From positions 4,754,001 through 4,818,000 of the forward strand of contig NZ_CP042593.1 of the NCBI RefSeq assembly GCF_007995155.1: a stretch of 64,000 nucleotides of DNA, given 5' to 3'. Made by a program: the position numbers and the translations under genes. Under the pieces are notes generated by a model, which worked only from the letters and a program-made list of their open reading frames with translations, was not told where the DNA came from and did no database searches. This stretch comes from Cytobacillus dafuensis. GTDB taxonomy: Bacteria > Bacillota > Bacilli > Bacillales > Cytobacillaceae. Every line of letters begins with the position of its first letter. Positions within the stretch are counted from its first letter, which is position 1. Below, piece after piece: positions 18,248-26,250 of this stretch.

Positions 18248-19012
18248 TTAAACCTCTATCTCTAGTACTCTGTCAAACATCTGCAATCGCTTCGGCATTG
18301 ATATATAAAAGCCTTGAAGTAATGGGACTCCTAATCGTTTGGCGGTCAATAGATCCTCCTCTGTTTCAATGCCTTCCAACACTAATTTCACTTTTTTATC
18401 CGTGTATTCTAAAAATAGAGAAATTAAATCTTGTTTTTCCTTTGAGCTTGATAACCCTTTTGACTTTGTGTGATCCAGCTTAACAAAATCAGGGGAAAGG
18501 TTTTCAATGATATGAAAGGAAGCCTTTGAAACAGGTAAATCATCAAAAGCGATATGAAAACCTAATGATTTTATGAAAGTTAAACGATTTAGAAATTCCC
18601 TTTGCTCCCATATGCTTTCCATGACAACATTTTCATTAATTTCAAAAACAATTTGCCCCTCGATCATCGGATAATGTATTAGGAGGTTATGGATAAAGCT
18701 TTTAAATTCATTATGTAAAATCGTGGTCGGCAAAATATTTATAAATAATGAATAATGTCCAAAATATTCTTTAGGGAATTCTTTGATAGCATTAGAAATA
18801 CAAGCTATATCTAGCTCATATAACAATCCGTCAATTTGTGCTTGTTGAAAAACAATAAGTGGATTTATTCGTGGTGTCGTTCTCATTAAGGCTTCATAGG
18901 CAAAAACTGAATCATTACTAGAATTAGTAAGTGGTTGATATTCACTGAACAGGGAATTATCCCTGATCAGTGACGGTATATTTGGCTCTATTTTGCACCC
19001 TTCTTCCTTCAT
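18248..19012 (-). CDS. EAL-domain cyclic-di-GMP phosphodiesterase
   Basis: This 254-residue stand-alone EAL protein would hydrolyse c-di-GMP to pGpG. Catalytic residues appear intact: the EAL glutamate (AYEALMR, about residue 40), NI in FINILP, the glutamate of FEINEN, the aspartate pair in DDLPVSKAS (DDFG in most members), the lysine in VKLDHTK, EGIETEEDL and the glutamine in LLQGFYISMP. No sensor or GGDEF domain is attached. It lies 0.25 kb from a gene controlled by a c-di-GMP riboswitch and is likely part of the same signalling circuit. The intergenic stretch 17.9-18.2 kb holds only a decayed hairpin. Confidence 0.9.
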   Translation of the reverse strand: MKEEGCKIEPNIPSLIRDNSLFSEYQPLTNSSNDSVFAYEALMRTTPRINPLIVFQQAQIDGLLYELDIACISNAIKEFPKEYFGHYSLFINILPTTILHNEFKSFIHNLLIHYPMIEGQIVFEINENVVMESIWEQREFLNRLTFIKSLGFHIAFDDLPVSKASFHIIENLSPDFVKLDHTKSKGLSSSKEKQDLISLFLEYTDKKVKLVLEGIETEEDLLTAKRLGVPLLQGFYISMPKRLQMFDRVLEIEV

Positions 19013-19049
19013 TATCTCTTTTTACTCTGCAGATTAAAAAGCTAGCAAA

Positions 19050-19263
19050 TTTATCCCGTATTAACGGGCAGTAAGACCCCCACCTCAAGATTGAGAGAGA
19101 AGCGACGAAGATAGGTGGGGGACAACTGCTCGTAAAAGCCCGACGACGGACACGATGTCCTAGTCAGGCGAAAGCCACAGGACGTGGCGTTTTGAGCGTG
19201 ATTGGTTCAACTAACCATTAGTAGGGATGGAAAAACCCCCCACTGATGGAAGTTTCACTTTAT
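19050..19263 (+). repeat. Family A interspersed repeat, copy 3 (full length)
   Basis: A full 214-bp copy bounded by TTTAT (19050-19054 and 19259-19263). Core and end hairpins match copy 2. The right-edge TTTAT contains the complement of the stop codon of the downstream DNA-binding protein gene (19260-19262), so that gene ends inside the element. Confidence 0.9.
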
Positions 19264-19826
19264 AAAATCCTTTTCATTCTGCGTGCCACACTAATAGAAC
19301 TTCTGTTCATTTTTACACCGATTTCTGTAAAAGTTAGGCCTTTACTTCGCAGTTGTAGTAGGAATTGATCTTCTTTTGTTGTCCATGCCTTGTAGGCTTT
19401 CTTTTTGACAACATCATTTTCCTTTAGTCTCTCCTCCTGAACCCAATCAGGCTCAGGTAATAAAACCTTTGAATCAATATTCGAAAATTGAACTCTATTT
19501 TTATTTTCTTCTGCCCATTTCCAAAAGTCAGATGGATCTATGAAATAAAAACCTTTTGACTTTCTTGTTACCTTCTTCGTACAGGGCAGCCCATGCTTAT
19601 CAACCCACCATTTAACTGTATTTCTATCTACCTTTACCAGCTTGGCGAGTTCTCCAATTGTAATCAATCCTGTGTGCAGCTTTGTATTCGATATTCCTAA
19701 TCGATTCATTTTTACGATCACAGAGTGATAAGAGCGCTCCATTGTTTTTGCGATTGTCGTGATTTTATTGACACCAATTTGTTCTTTTAAATACTCAATT
19801 TCTTCTAAATTCCAAACCTTACTCAA
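19260..19826 (-). CDS. Myb/HTH DNA-binding protein controlled by a c-di-GMP riboswitch
   Basis: This 188-residue protein appears to be a regulator. A SANT/Myb-like helical unit occurs at each end (WNLEEIEYLKEQIGVNKITTIAKTM at 5-29 and WTTKEDQFLLQLRSKGLTFTEIGVKMNRS near 150-178). Between them is an excisionase/MerR-like helix-turn-helix, IGELAKLVKVDRNTVKWWVDK. It starts at TTG after AAAAGGAGG. Its leader contains a class I c-di-GMP riboswitch and a terminator, so expression should follow c-di-GMP level. The stop codon overlaps the end of a family A repeat. Target genes are unknown. Confidence 0.78.
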   Translation of the reverse strand: MSKVWNLEEIEYLKEQIGVNKITTIAKTMERSYHSVIVKMNRLGISNTKLHTGLITIGELAKLVKVDRNTVKWWVDKHGLPCTKKVTRKSKGFYFIDPSDFWKWAEENKNRVQFSNIDSKVLLPEPDWVQEERLKENDVVKKKAYKAWTTKEDQFLLQLRSKGLTFTEIGVKMNRSSISVARRMKRIL

Positions 19827-19853
19827 TTCTAGCTAGTCCTCCTTTTATGTTTA

Positions 19854-19897
19854 AAAAAAACAGAAAAAAGACTATTCTCTGAAAACATAGAATAGCC
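19854..19897 (-). terminator. Riboswitch expression-platform terminator
   Basis: On the minus strand GGCTATTCTATG pairs with the complementary CAGAGAATAGTC (19870-19896), followed by six T residues and a further T tract. It lies between the c-di-GMP aptamer and the regulated TTG start. Confidence 0.85.
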
Positions 19898-19919
19898 TAA
19901 GGTTTTTATAAACCAATCC

Positions 19920-20022
19920 AAAAATTGGGCAACCGGCTGTCGTAGTTTATAGGAAATTATACTCACTATAAACCCTTAGACCCTTGGCTTTGCGTCCTAT
20001 TCTTTCGAATAGTTTGCCTTTA
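19920..20022 (-). ncRNA. Cyclic-di-GMP-I (GEMM) riboswitch
   Basis: Reading the minus strand from 20022, the conserved GEMM blocks appear in order: AAAGGCAAAC, CGAAAG tetraloop region, GGACGCAAAGCC, GGGTCTAAGG, a variable stem, then ACGACAGCCGGTTGCCC near 19928-19945. These are the ligand pocket and tetraloop-receptor elements of class I. A terminator follows, which suggests transcriptional control of the DNA-binding gene downstream. Confidence 0.95.
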
Positions 20023-20177
20023 CATATAGGACTTTTTCATTAATAACGTATTCATAATAAACTATACTCCTCCATAATTCAACAAAATTATCTAAAATTC
20101 AACATATGTTTAACATAAGACTGGTTAATCGTAAGTCTTTATGCCTATTTATATTTTTGTCATTCTATTATATTATT

Positions 20178-20214
20178 ATAGTTATCGAAGCTAACTATTA
20201 CCATCGATAACTAT
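20178..20214. promoter_or_regulatory. Candidate MarR operator
   Basis: ATAGTTATCG (20178-20187) and CGATAACTAT (20205-20214) form a perfect inverted repeat 25 bp before the MarR start, with a nested TAGTTA/TAACTA pair. This position fits autorepression. Confidence 0.6.
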
Positions 20215-20238
20215 TTTATTTAAAAAGGGGGATTTCCC

Positions 20239-20658
20239 ATGAAAGTGTATAGGGAATTTTTTCACCAGTTTATGCTATTATACCGGCCTTTTGAAAATAA
20301 ACTTAATATTCAACTTGCCAAGCATCAGTTATACAGAGCTCAATGGTCAATTCTTTTTTACTTAGCCAATCACGGTTCTGCTACGCTTGTCGAGCTTTCC
20401 GATTTTCAGTACGTAGAGAAACCAACCATAACGAGAACGATGAATCGCTTGGAGGAACTGGGATATGTTGAACAAGTCCCCGGCAAAGACAAACGTGAAA
20501 AGAGAATGCAGCTTACAGACCTAGGGAGAGAAGTTTATGAGGATGTCCGTGTAACGATTGATCAATTTGAACAGAGCATTCTTAAAGGAATTACAGAGAA
20601 AGAGCAGTTTGAAGCAATCCGTATCATGAAGGATATCCGAAAAAATATTATAGAGTAA
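20239..20658 (+). CDS. MarR-family transcriptional regulator
   Basis: A 139-residue winged-helix regulator. The recognition region is ATLVELSDFQYVEKPTITRTMNRLEELGYVEQ (about 55-85), followed by the wing KDKREKRMQLTDLGREV. Its gene is 12 bp upstream of an MFS exporter in the same operon, the usual arrangement in which the regulator represses its own efflux pump until the pump substrate binds. AAAGGGGGA precedes the ATG and an inverted repeat lies upstream. Confidence 0.9.
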   Translation: MKVYREFFHQFMLLYRPFENKLNIQLAKHQLYRAQWSILFYLANHGSATLVELSDFQYVEKPTITRTMNRLEELGYVEQVPGKDKREKRMQLTDLGREVYEDVRVTIDQFEQSILKGITEKEQFEAIRIMKDIRKNIIE

Positions 20659-20670
20659 GGGGAAATAACT

Positions 20671-21876
20671 TTGACACACTCAAGACCGAAACTATGGACG
20701 AAGGATTTTATTGTTGTTTCCTCCGTCAACTTCTTTTTAACCTTAATTTTTTATTTATTAATGGTGACTATTGCTGTTTATGCAGTTAATGAATTTGATG
20801 CATCTACAAGCGAAGCTGGGCTTGTTACAGGGATATTTATTATCGGTACATTAATTGGACGGCTTGTGATTGGCCGGATGATTGATTCGATCGGCAGAAA
20901 GAGAACCTTATTTATTGGGCTGCTCTTTTTTATTGCGACGACGCTATTATATTTTGCTAATTTTGGGATCAGCTTTTTACTTTTCAATCGTTTTATACAT
21001 GGAATTGCTCTTGGCATGGCTAGTACAGCGACAGGAACGATTGTAGCTCAGATTATCCCTGCCACACGTAAAGGCGAGGGTATCGGCTATTACAGCATGA
21101 GTGCATCACTGGCCACAGCAATCGGACCATTCATCGGGCTTTATATGAGCCAGCACACAACCTTCAAAATGATTTTTAGTTTCTGCGTGGCGTTAGGAGT
21201 CATTTGTTTTATTATCTCACTTTTCTTGAATGTTCCTAAATTGGATAGATCCGTCTCTACAGATGAAATAAAGGGTTTCAAGCTTTCCACTTTTATTGAG
21301 CCAAAGGCACTGCCCATCGCAATCATTACGCTCGTTATCGCCTTCTGTTACTCCAGCGTCCTTTCATTTATTAATTTTTATGCAATGGAAATCAATCTGG
21401 TAAATACAGCAAGCTTCTTCTTCATTGTATACTCAATCGCCGTGTTACTTTCGCGTCCGTTCACAGGGCGGATCATGGACTTAAAGGGTGCGAATTTCAT
21501 TATGTATCCAGCCTTTATAATTTTTGGTGCTGGAATGCTACTTTTAAGTACAGCAAGCAACAGTCTCACATTATTATTAGCGGGTGCCCTTATTGGCTTA
21601 GGCTTCGGTAATATGCAATCATGCACCCAAGCAGTGGCCGTTAAATTGACCCCACCTCATCGAATGGGATTGGCCACGTCGACTTTCTTTATTTTTCTTG
21701 ATGCAGGGCTTGGATTTGGCCCTTATTTACTTGGATTCGTCATCCCTATGACAGGTTACAGTACGCTGTATGTCATTATTGGCATTGTTGTTCTCATGAC
21801 TACGATCCTTTACTACTTTATGCATGGCAAGAAAGAGCGAACAGCAAAGCCTGAGATTGACGCTTCTTCTGTTTGA
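20671..21876 (+). CDS. MFS multidrug-type efflux transporter
   Basis: This 401-residue, 12-segment transporter has a strong motif A, GRLVIGRMIDSIGRKRTLF, between TM2 and TM3 and a motif C-like region (ATAIGPFIGLYM) in TM5, the antiporter motif of drug exporters. It starts at TTG with AAGGGGAAA upstream and is co-transcribed with the MarR gene. The drug or metabolite exported is unknown. A family B repeat begins immediately after its stop codon and a strong terminator follows. Confidence 0.88.
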   Translation: MTHSRPKLWTKDFIVVSSVNFFLTLIFYLLMVTIAVYAVNEFDASTSEAGLVTGIFIIGTLIGRLVIGRMIDSIGRKRTLFIGLLFFIATTLLYFANFGISFLLFNRFIHGIALGMASTATGTIVAQIIPATRKGEGIGYYSMSASLATAIGPFIGLYMSQHTTFKMIFSFCVALGVICFIISLFLNVPKLDRSVSTDEIKGFKLSTFIEPKALPIAIITLVIAFCYSSVLSFINFYAMEINLVNTASFFFIVYSIAVLLSRPFTGRIMDLKGANFIMYPAFIIFGAGMLLLSTASNSLTLLLAGALIGLGFGNMQSCTQAVAVKLTPPHRMGLATSTFFIFLDAGLGFGPYLLGFVIPMTGYSTLYVIIGIVVLMTTILYYFMHGKKERTAKPEIDASSV

Positions 21877-22013
21877 TTAGAAAAACTTGGCGTTCGCCAA
21901 GTCCTTTTTGGCGAATGCCTTAGTTTTACTTATGCGATCTTATTAGCAGATATTTAATTAAAAACACACTTCACTTTAGTACGTTAATAAACTTAAACTT
22001 TCCTATTAGCTAA
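21877..22013 (+). repeat. Family B interspersed repeat, copy 2
   Basis: A full 137-bp copy begins directly after the MFS stop codon. CTTGGCG-TT-CGCCAAG is a perfect short hairpin, followed by TTTTT and GGCGAATGCC. The right end reads TTAGCTAA. Confidence 0.88.
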
Positions 22014-22014
22014 G

Positions 22015-22050
22015 AAAAGGGATATCCTATTATCAGGATATCCCTTTTCT
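22015..22050. terminator. Bidirectional terminator between convergent genes
   Basis: AAAAGGGATATCCT (22015-22028) is perfectly complementary to AGGATATCCCTTTT (22035-22048). It serves the MFS operon and the convergent VOC gene. Confidence 0.9.
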
Positions 22051-22062
22051 TATCAAGTACTA

Positions 22063-22908
22063 TTAAATGATTAATCGAATTTGATTTCCCGATGGGTCAG
22101 TAGTGACAAAATAATCTCCCTCTTCATCTACTGGAGCACCTAATTGCTGCAGCTGTGCGAGCACCTGCTTTCTCGCTGCTTCATCAGGAAAAACAAGGGT
22201 GTACCAATTTAAACCGACACTATTTTTTGGCGGCGCTTGAACCCCAACTCCTTGCCAAGTGTTGATAGCAATATGGTGATGGTAATCTCCGGTAGAAAGA
22301 AATGCAGCTTGAGGATAGTAACTAACCGTCTGAAAGCCAAGCCCTTTTGTATAAAACTCTTCTGCTTTATGAAGATCTCCTACATGAAGATGAATATGCC
22401 CCATAATCGTATTAGTAGGCAGACCGGTCCATTCCGCATTACTTTCAGCAAGAATCCCTTCTCCATCAAGCTGTACGGTTGCCATGTCCACTAAACCGTT
22501 GTTCCACGTCCATTCATGAGAAGGGCGATCCCGATAGACTTCAATTCCATTACCGTCTGGATCGTTAAGATATAACGCTTCACTTACATAATGATCCGCT
22601 GCTCCAAATCGGTAACCGGTCTGAAGCAAATGCCGTAAAAATACAGCTAAATCCGCGCGAGATGGCAGTAAAATCGCAAAATGATACAAGCCTGCCGTAC
22701 GCCCAGCTTTCGGAATAACATCAGCAGGCTGTTCAAGTGTTAAAATGCGGTTTTTCCCATCTGTCGTTAAAACTGCGGTTTGATCTTTTTTTTCCAAAAC
22801 TTGAAAACCCATTATATTTTGATAAAAAGTAATAGCATTTTGTAAATCTTTTACTTTAATATTGACCTCACCAACGAAGACATTTGGTTTCTGATGAAAT
22901 TTTTCCAT
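22063..22908 (-). CDS. Two-domain VOC enzyme, catechol-2,3-dioxygenase-like (CatE/YfiE type)
   Basis: An extradiol-dioxygenase-like protein of about 281 residues with two VOC modules: FVGEVNIKVKDLQNAITFY at the N-terminus and MGHIHLHVGDLHKAEEFY at about 165. Candidate metal ligands include the histidine in GHIHLHV, the histidine in YHHHIAIN and a C-terminal glutamate-rich segment. Length and layout resemble B. subtilis CatE, which cleaves catechol, but the substrate is not proven. The ATG at 22908 is preferred because AAAGGTAGG lies just upstream; the longer frame starts at 22938. A GC-rich MITE-like repeat lies behind the promoter. Confidence 0.82.
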   Translation of the reverse strand: MEKFHQKPNVFVGEVNIKVKDLQNAITFYQNIMGFQVLEKKDQTAVLTTDGKNRILTLEQPADVIPKAGRTAGLYHFAILLPSRADLAVFLRHLLQTGYRFGAADHYVSEALYLNDPDGNGIEVYRDRPSHEWTWNNGLVDMATVQLDGEGILAESNAEWTGLPTNTIMGHIHLHVGDLHKAEEFYTKGLGFQTVSYYPQAAFLSTGDYHHHIAINTWQGVGVQAPPKNSVGLNWYTLVFPDEAARKQVLAQLQQLGAPVDEEGDYFVTTDPSGNQIRLII

Positions 22909-22959
22909 TTTTACCCTACCTTTACTTAAAATTTTCATTCCTATTATTATTTATATCTT

Positions 22960-23206
22960 GGCTGTGTTATACTCACTTGTTGATTTCCGCTGCAGGCACT
23001 CGCTTTCCGCGGGCGGTCCGGAAGCCTCCTCGTCGCTATCGCTCCTGCGGGGTCTCCCTTTGACTCGCTTCTCCCGCAGGACGTTGAATAATCTTCCCCG
23101 AATAAACACCGCACGAAGGAAATGCGAATGCATTTTCGAGGATCTCGCGCCTTCCGCTCCAATCAACAACAAAATAGCATTATCAACACTGGGCTTTAGC
23201 ACAGCC
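22960..23206. mobile_element. MITE-like Bacillus repeat (family C)
   Basis: This GC-rich island of about 247 bp differs sharply from its surroundings. It starts GGCTGTGTTA and ends with the complementary TAGCACAGCC. Inside is the motif GATTTCCGCTGCAGGCACTCG and long complementary GC-rich arms. I recognise this as a repeat common in Bacillus genomes; it encodes no transposase. Three overlapping open frames across it are shadows. Confidence 0.7.
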
Positions 23207-23308
23207 TAAATCTTAAAAAAATTCATTCAACATCGTGTTTTTATCTTGATTTAAATATATTTTAATTCGAGATAAATAAAATGTAAAGATTATTGAACTA
23301 ATGAATAT

Positions 23309-24043
23309 TTAAAGAACTTGATCCACAAAGATTTGAATAATTAGAGCAACTGTTACCATTCGCAGGATGGGTTTTATGATTTGTGGTTTTAGTTTTTTGG
23401 CAATACGTACACCTATTTGTGCACCTGTTAGGGAGCCAAGAAGAAGGGCAATGGTAAGGGGCCAGATAATTTTCCCAGTTGCGATATAGGTGATAGCTGC
23501 TCCAAAACAGCTTGAAAAAGTTGCAAGCCGAACCAATCCTACAGCTTGGATATAGGCAATATTCAAATAACCAAATAAATAGAGCATCAAGGTTCCTTGG
23601 CCAGGTCCAAAAAGTCCATCATATATCCCTATACCGAAGAGACCAGGCACACTGAATTTGTTCATTTTCAAAGGCTCTTCACCACTGAAATTACCCTTTC
23701 CACTAAAAGATGCGATGAACGCAAATATAAGAAGGATCATTGCGATGATCGACATATTCTCTGCAGATATTTTCGACGCAATATAGCCTCCGCTTATTCC
23801 ACCTGAAAGACTAACAGGTATGATCCAAAATGACTCTTTAAGCGAGATTTCTTTTTTTCGATAAAGGTGATAGAAGCTTGAGAAGGAACTAATGGTATTC
23901 GATACTTTGTTCGCACCAATTGCAGAGTGGACAGGTATCCCCATAATCAGCATTGCTGGAAAGCTAATGAGCCCTCCTCCACCCGCCAGCGTGCCTAGCG
24001 TTGTCGCACAAACACCAATAATAAAAAGCAACACATATTCCAT
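23309..24043 (-). CDS. TauE/SafE-family membrane transporter
   Basis: This 244-residue protein has about eight hydrophobic segments. The family hallmark GTLAGGGGLISFPAM near residue 16 and the internally repeated GIYDGLFGPGQGT near residue 140 are present. TauE/SafE proteins export sulfite, sulfoacetate or related organosulfur anions, or import similar compounds. No sulfur-metabolism gene is adjacent, so the substrate is open. A GAAGGGGGTG site precedes the ATG. Confidence 0.9.
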   Translation of the reverse strand: MEYVLLFIIGVCATTLGTLAGGGGLISFPAMLIMGIPVHSAIGANKVSNTISSFSSFYHLYRKKEISLKESFWIIPVSLSGGISGGYIASKISAENMSIIAMILLIFAFIASFSGKGNFSGEEPLKMNKFSVPGLFGIGIYDGLFGPGQGTLMLYLFGYLNIAYIQAVGLVRLATFSSCFGAAITYIATGKIIWPLTIALLLGSLTGAQIGVRIAKKLKPQIIKPILRMVTVALIIQIFVDQVL

Positions 24044-24147
24044 ATTTTACACCCCCTTCTTAAAGTATAGAATTAATTGGTACATAAATAAATTTAATTG
24101 TTTTTATGAAAATTAATAAGAAAATCTTATCAACTTTCTGTGTACCA

Positions 24148-24285
24148 TTAGAAAAACTTGGCGTTCGCCAAGTCCTTTTTGGTGAATGCCTTAGTTTTTC
24201 TTATGCGATCTTATTAGCAGATATTTAATTGAACTCACACTTTACTTTAGTACGTTAATAAACTTAAACTTTCTTATTAGCTAAT
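24148..24285 (+). repeat. Family B interspersed repeat, copy 3
   Basis: This copy of about 138 bp is nearly identical to the copy at 21877 over the first 95 bases, including the GGCGTTCGCC hairpin and the ATGCGATCTTATTAGCAG segment. It sits between the terminator of murQ and the TauE promoter region. Confidence 0.88.
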
Positions 24286-24286
24286 G

Positions 24287-24314
24287 AAAAAAACTTGGCA
24301 AATGCCAAGTTTTT
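24287..24314 (-). terminator. Terminator of the murein-salvage operon
   Basis: AAAACTTGGCA (24290-24300) pairs with TGCCAAGTTTT (24303-24313), and the minus strand runs into T residues. Confidence 0.85.
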
Positions 24315-25228
24315 TAACTCTTTTGGTTTTGAAGCTCTTCTAATGCTTTTGGAAAATGGTCATTATAATCATTAAGGATGGATTTTGCTGTTTCACATTC
24401 TATTGAAAACAAGATCATTAAAATGGCAATCCTCGTGTCCCCATTCGCCTTCTTACTCATTTCCTTGGCCACTGCCTCATCCACACCTGTAACATCTTGA
24501 ATGATGGAAATGGATCTTTGTCTCAGTTTTTCATTTGTGGCTTGAACATTTACCATTAAGTTTTTGTAGACCTTGCCCATCTTGATCATACTTGCAGTTG
24601 ATATCATATTTAATACCATTTTTTGTGCAGTTCCCGCTTTTAAGCGTGTAGAACCTGTAACGACTTCAGGTCCAACTGGAATTTCAATTGGGTACTTGGA
24701 TATTCTTGCTAAATTCGAACCTATATTGCATGAAATTCCTACCGTAGAAATGTTTTTTTCATTCGCTCTTTCAAGGGCTCCTAGTACAAAGGGAGTATTT
24801 CCACTAGAAGCTATGCCTATGACAATATCCTTTTGAGTCAATAGACGATCTACCTCAGCGATTCCCGCTTCTCGATTATCTTCAGCATTTTCAATTGGAT
24901 AACGAACAGCTTTTTCTCCACCAGCAATAATACCGTTTACTAATTCATGAGATACCCCAAAGGTAGGCGGACATTCAGAAGCATCCAACACGCCAAGACG
25001 TCCACTCGTCCCCGCCCCAATATAAAACAGCTTGCCTCCACGCTTAAGGGCGTCTACTACAGCATCAATCGCATTACTTATTTGCGGCAATGCTTTTTCA
25101 ACAACTTCTGGTACCTTTTTATCCTCCTGATTCATTAATTGGATAATTTCGAGAGTTGAAAATAGATGTAAATTCTCAGACTCCTTATTTTTCATTTCCG
25201 TTAAAGATGTAGGATTCATTTCATTCAT
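24314..25228 (-). CDS. murQ: N-acetylmuramic acid 6-phosphate etherase
   Basis: MurQ removes the lactyl ether from MurNAc-6-phosphate to give GlcNAc-6-phosphate and lactate in the cytoplasm. The 304-residue SIS-fold protein has the signature YIGAGTSGRLGVLDASECPPTFG and the downstream IGIASSGNTPFVLGAL and VTGSTRLKAGTAQK blocks. The ATG at 25228 is chosen because GGAGG lies 8 bases upstream; earlier in-frame starts lie inside the end of the kinase gene. It is the last gene of the seven-gene amino-sugar operon. Confidence 0.96.
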   Translation of the reverse strand: MNEMNPTSLTEMKNKESENLHLFSTLEIIQLMNQEDKKVPEVVEKALPQISNAIDAVVDALKRGGKLFYIGAGTSGRLGVLDASECPPTFGVSHELVNGIIAGGEKAVRYPIENAEDNREAGIAEVDRLLTQKDIVIGIASSGNTPFVLGALERANEKNISTVGISCNIGSNLARISKYPIEIPVGPEVVTGSTRLKAGTAQKMVLNMISTASMIKMGKVYKNLMVNVQATNEKLRQRSISIIQDVTGVDEAVAKEMSKKANGDTRIAILMILFSIECETAKSILNDYNDHFPKALEELQNQKS

Positions 25229-25248
25229 ATGTTCTGCCTCCATATTTG

Positions 25249-26250
25249 TTAAACATTCTTTAGGGCTCTTTCCCATGAATTATCTATGTTATGTCCGACT
25301 TCATCTGTTATGATTTCTCCATTTTGAAGAAGAGCACGGATATATGAACCTACTACAGGAGGATACTTAGGTGAAATAATCGGAATATGACAACCTTTTA
25401 TCCTTATCGAGCGTTCAAATACCTCTTTAAAATAGGCTGAATGAAATAATCCTCCAGAAATGACTAATGGATATGCGTTCCCGTCTCGTTCACGACGAAT
25501 AATGGAAACAACTAATTCTACTAAGCTATCTATAGCATGCTGAATGATTGCCTTAGCATTTGACTCTCCATGTTTAGCTAAAGAAATGACATGTTCGGCA
25601 ATAGAAGCGATTAATTTCCTCGGGTAAGGATCTTCATATATAAAGGTTATGAGTTGTTCAGGGCTTTCTAAGCCAACCTGCTCTAAAATATAGCTTGTAA
25701 ATGCCTCTTTTTTATCATCTCTTCCATCATGTGACCGGACGATCATTCTTAGTGCTTGATTTCCGATATCATAGCCACTGCCTTCATCGCCATATAGATA
25801 ACCCCAGCCCCCTGAACGTACAGGCTTTCCCATACCATCTTTTACAAAGTAAGCAATCGAGCCTGTTCCTGCAATCAATACAATTCCATCTTTCGTTTTT
25901 GTACCTGCTGTTAAAGCTCCTGCCGCATCATTTTCTACGATGATCCGATTAGGCTGAAGCCCATATTCAAGTGTCCATTGCTCCCAGCGCTTTCGATCCT
26001 CTTCTCGATCGCCTCCAGCTGTCGATACAAATACACCTTTTATTTGGTGTATCCTCGTATTCTCCAGTTGAAGAAGTTGTTCTAACAACTCATGGATAAC
26101 AGCTTTCACTTTTTCTTGCGGCCTTGACTTTAAGTTGGTGGAGGCACCTGTTGCAGAAGAAATGATATTACCATAGCAATCTCCAAGGATAGCGATCGTT
26201 TTCGTACCTCCACCATCAAAGCCTATAAATAAATCATTATTTAACGGCAC
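25249..26250 (-). CDS. BadF/BcrA-type amino-sugar kinase (MurK-like)
   Basis: This 333-residue protein has the ASKHA ATPase fold, with phosphate-1 motif IGFDGGGTKTIAILGD at the N-terminus, phosphate-2 IVLIAGTGSIAYFV near 130 and a GGWGYLYGDEGSGYDIG block near 153. The family includes N-acetylglucosamine kinases and the clostridial MurK that phosphorylates MurNAc and GlcNAc. Its place directly before murQ suggests that it makes MurNAc-6-phosphate, a step that PTS-dependent species do not need. It starts at GTG and overlaps the permease gene by 14 bp. Confidence 0.85.
   Translation of the reverse strand: MPLNNDLFIGFDGGGTKTIAILGDCYGNIISSATGASTNLKSRPQEKVKAVIHELLEQLLQLENTRIHQIKGVFVSTAGGDREEDRKRWEQWTLEYGLQPNRIIVENDAAGALTAGTKTKDGIVLIAGTGSIAYFVKDGMGKPVRSGGWGYLYGDEGSGYDIGNQALRMIVRSHDGRDDKKEAFTSYILEQVGLESPEQLITFIYEDPYPRKLIASIAEHVISLAKHGESNAKAIIQHAIDSLVELVVSIIRRERDGNAYPLVISGGLFHSAYFKEVFERSIRIKGCHIPIISPKYPPVVGSYIRALLQNGEIITDEVGHNIDNSWERALKNV

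Noticed and set aside
22947..23209. Three overlapping open frames
   Set aside because: They lie inside the GC-rich palindromic repeat, where stop codons are rare on both strands.
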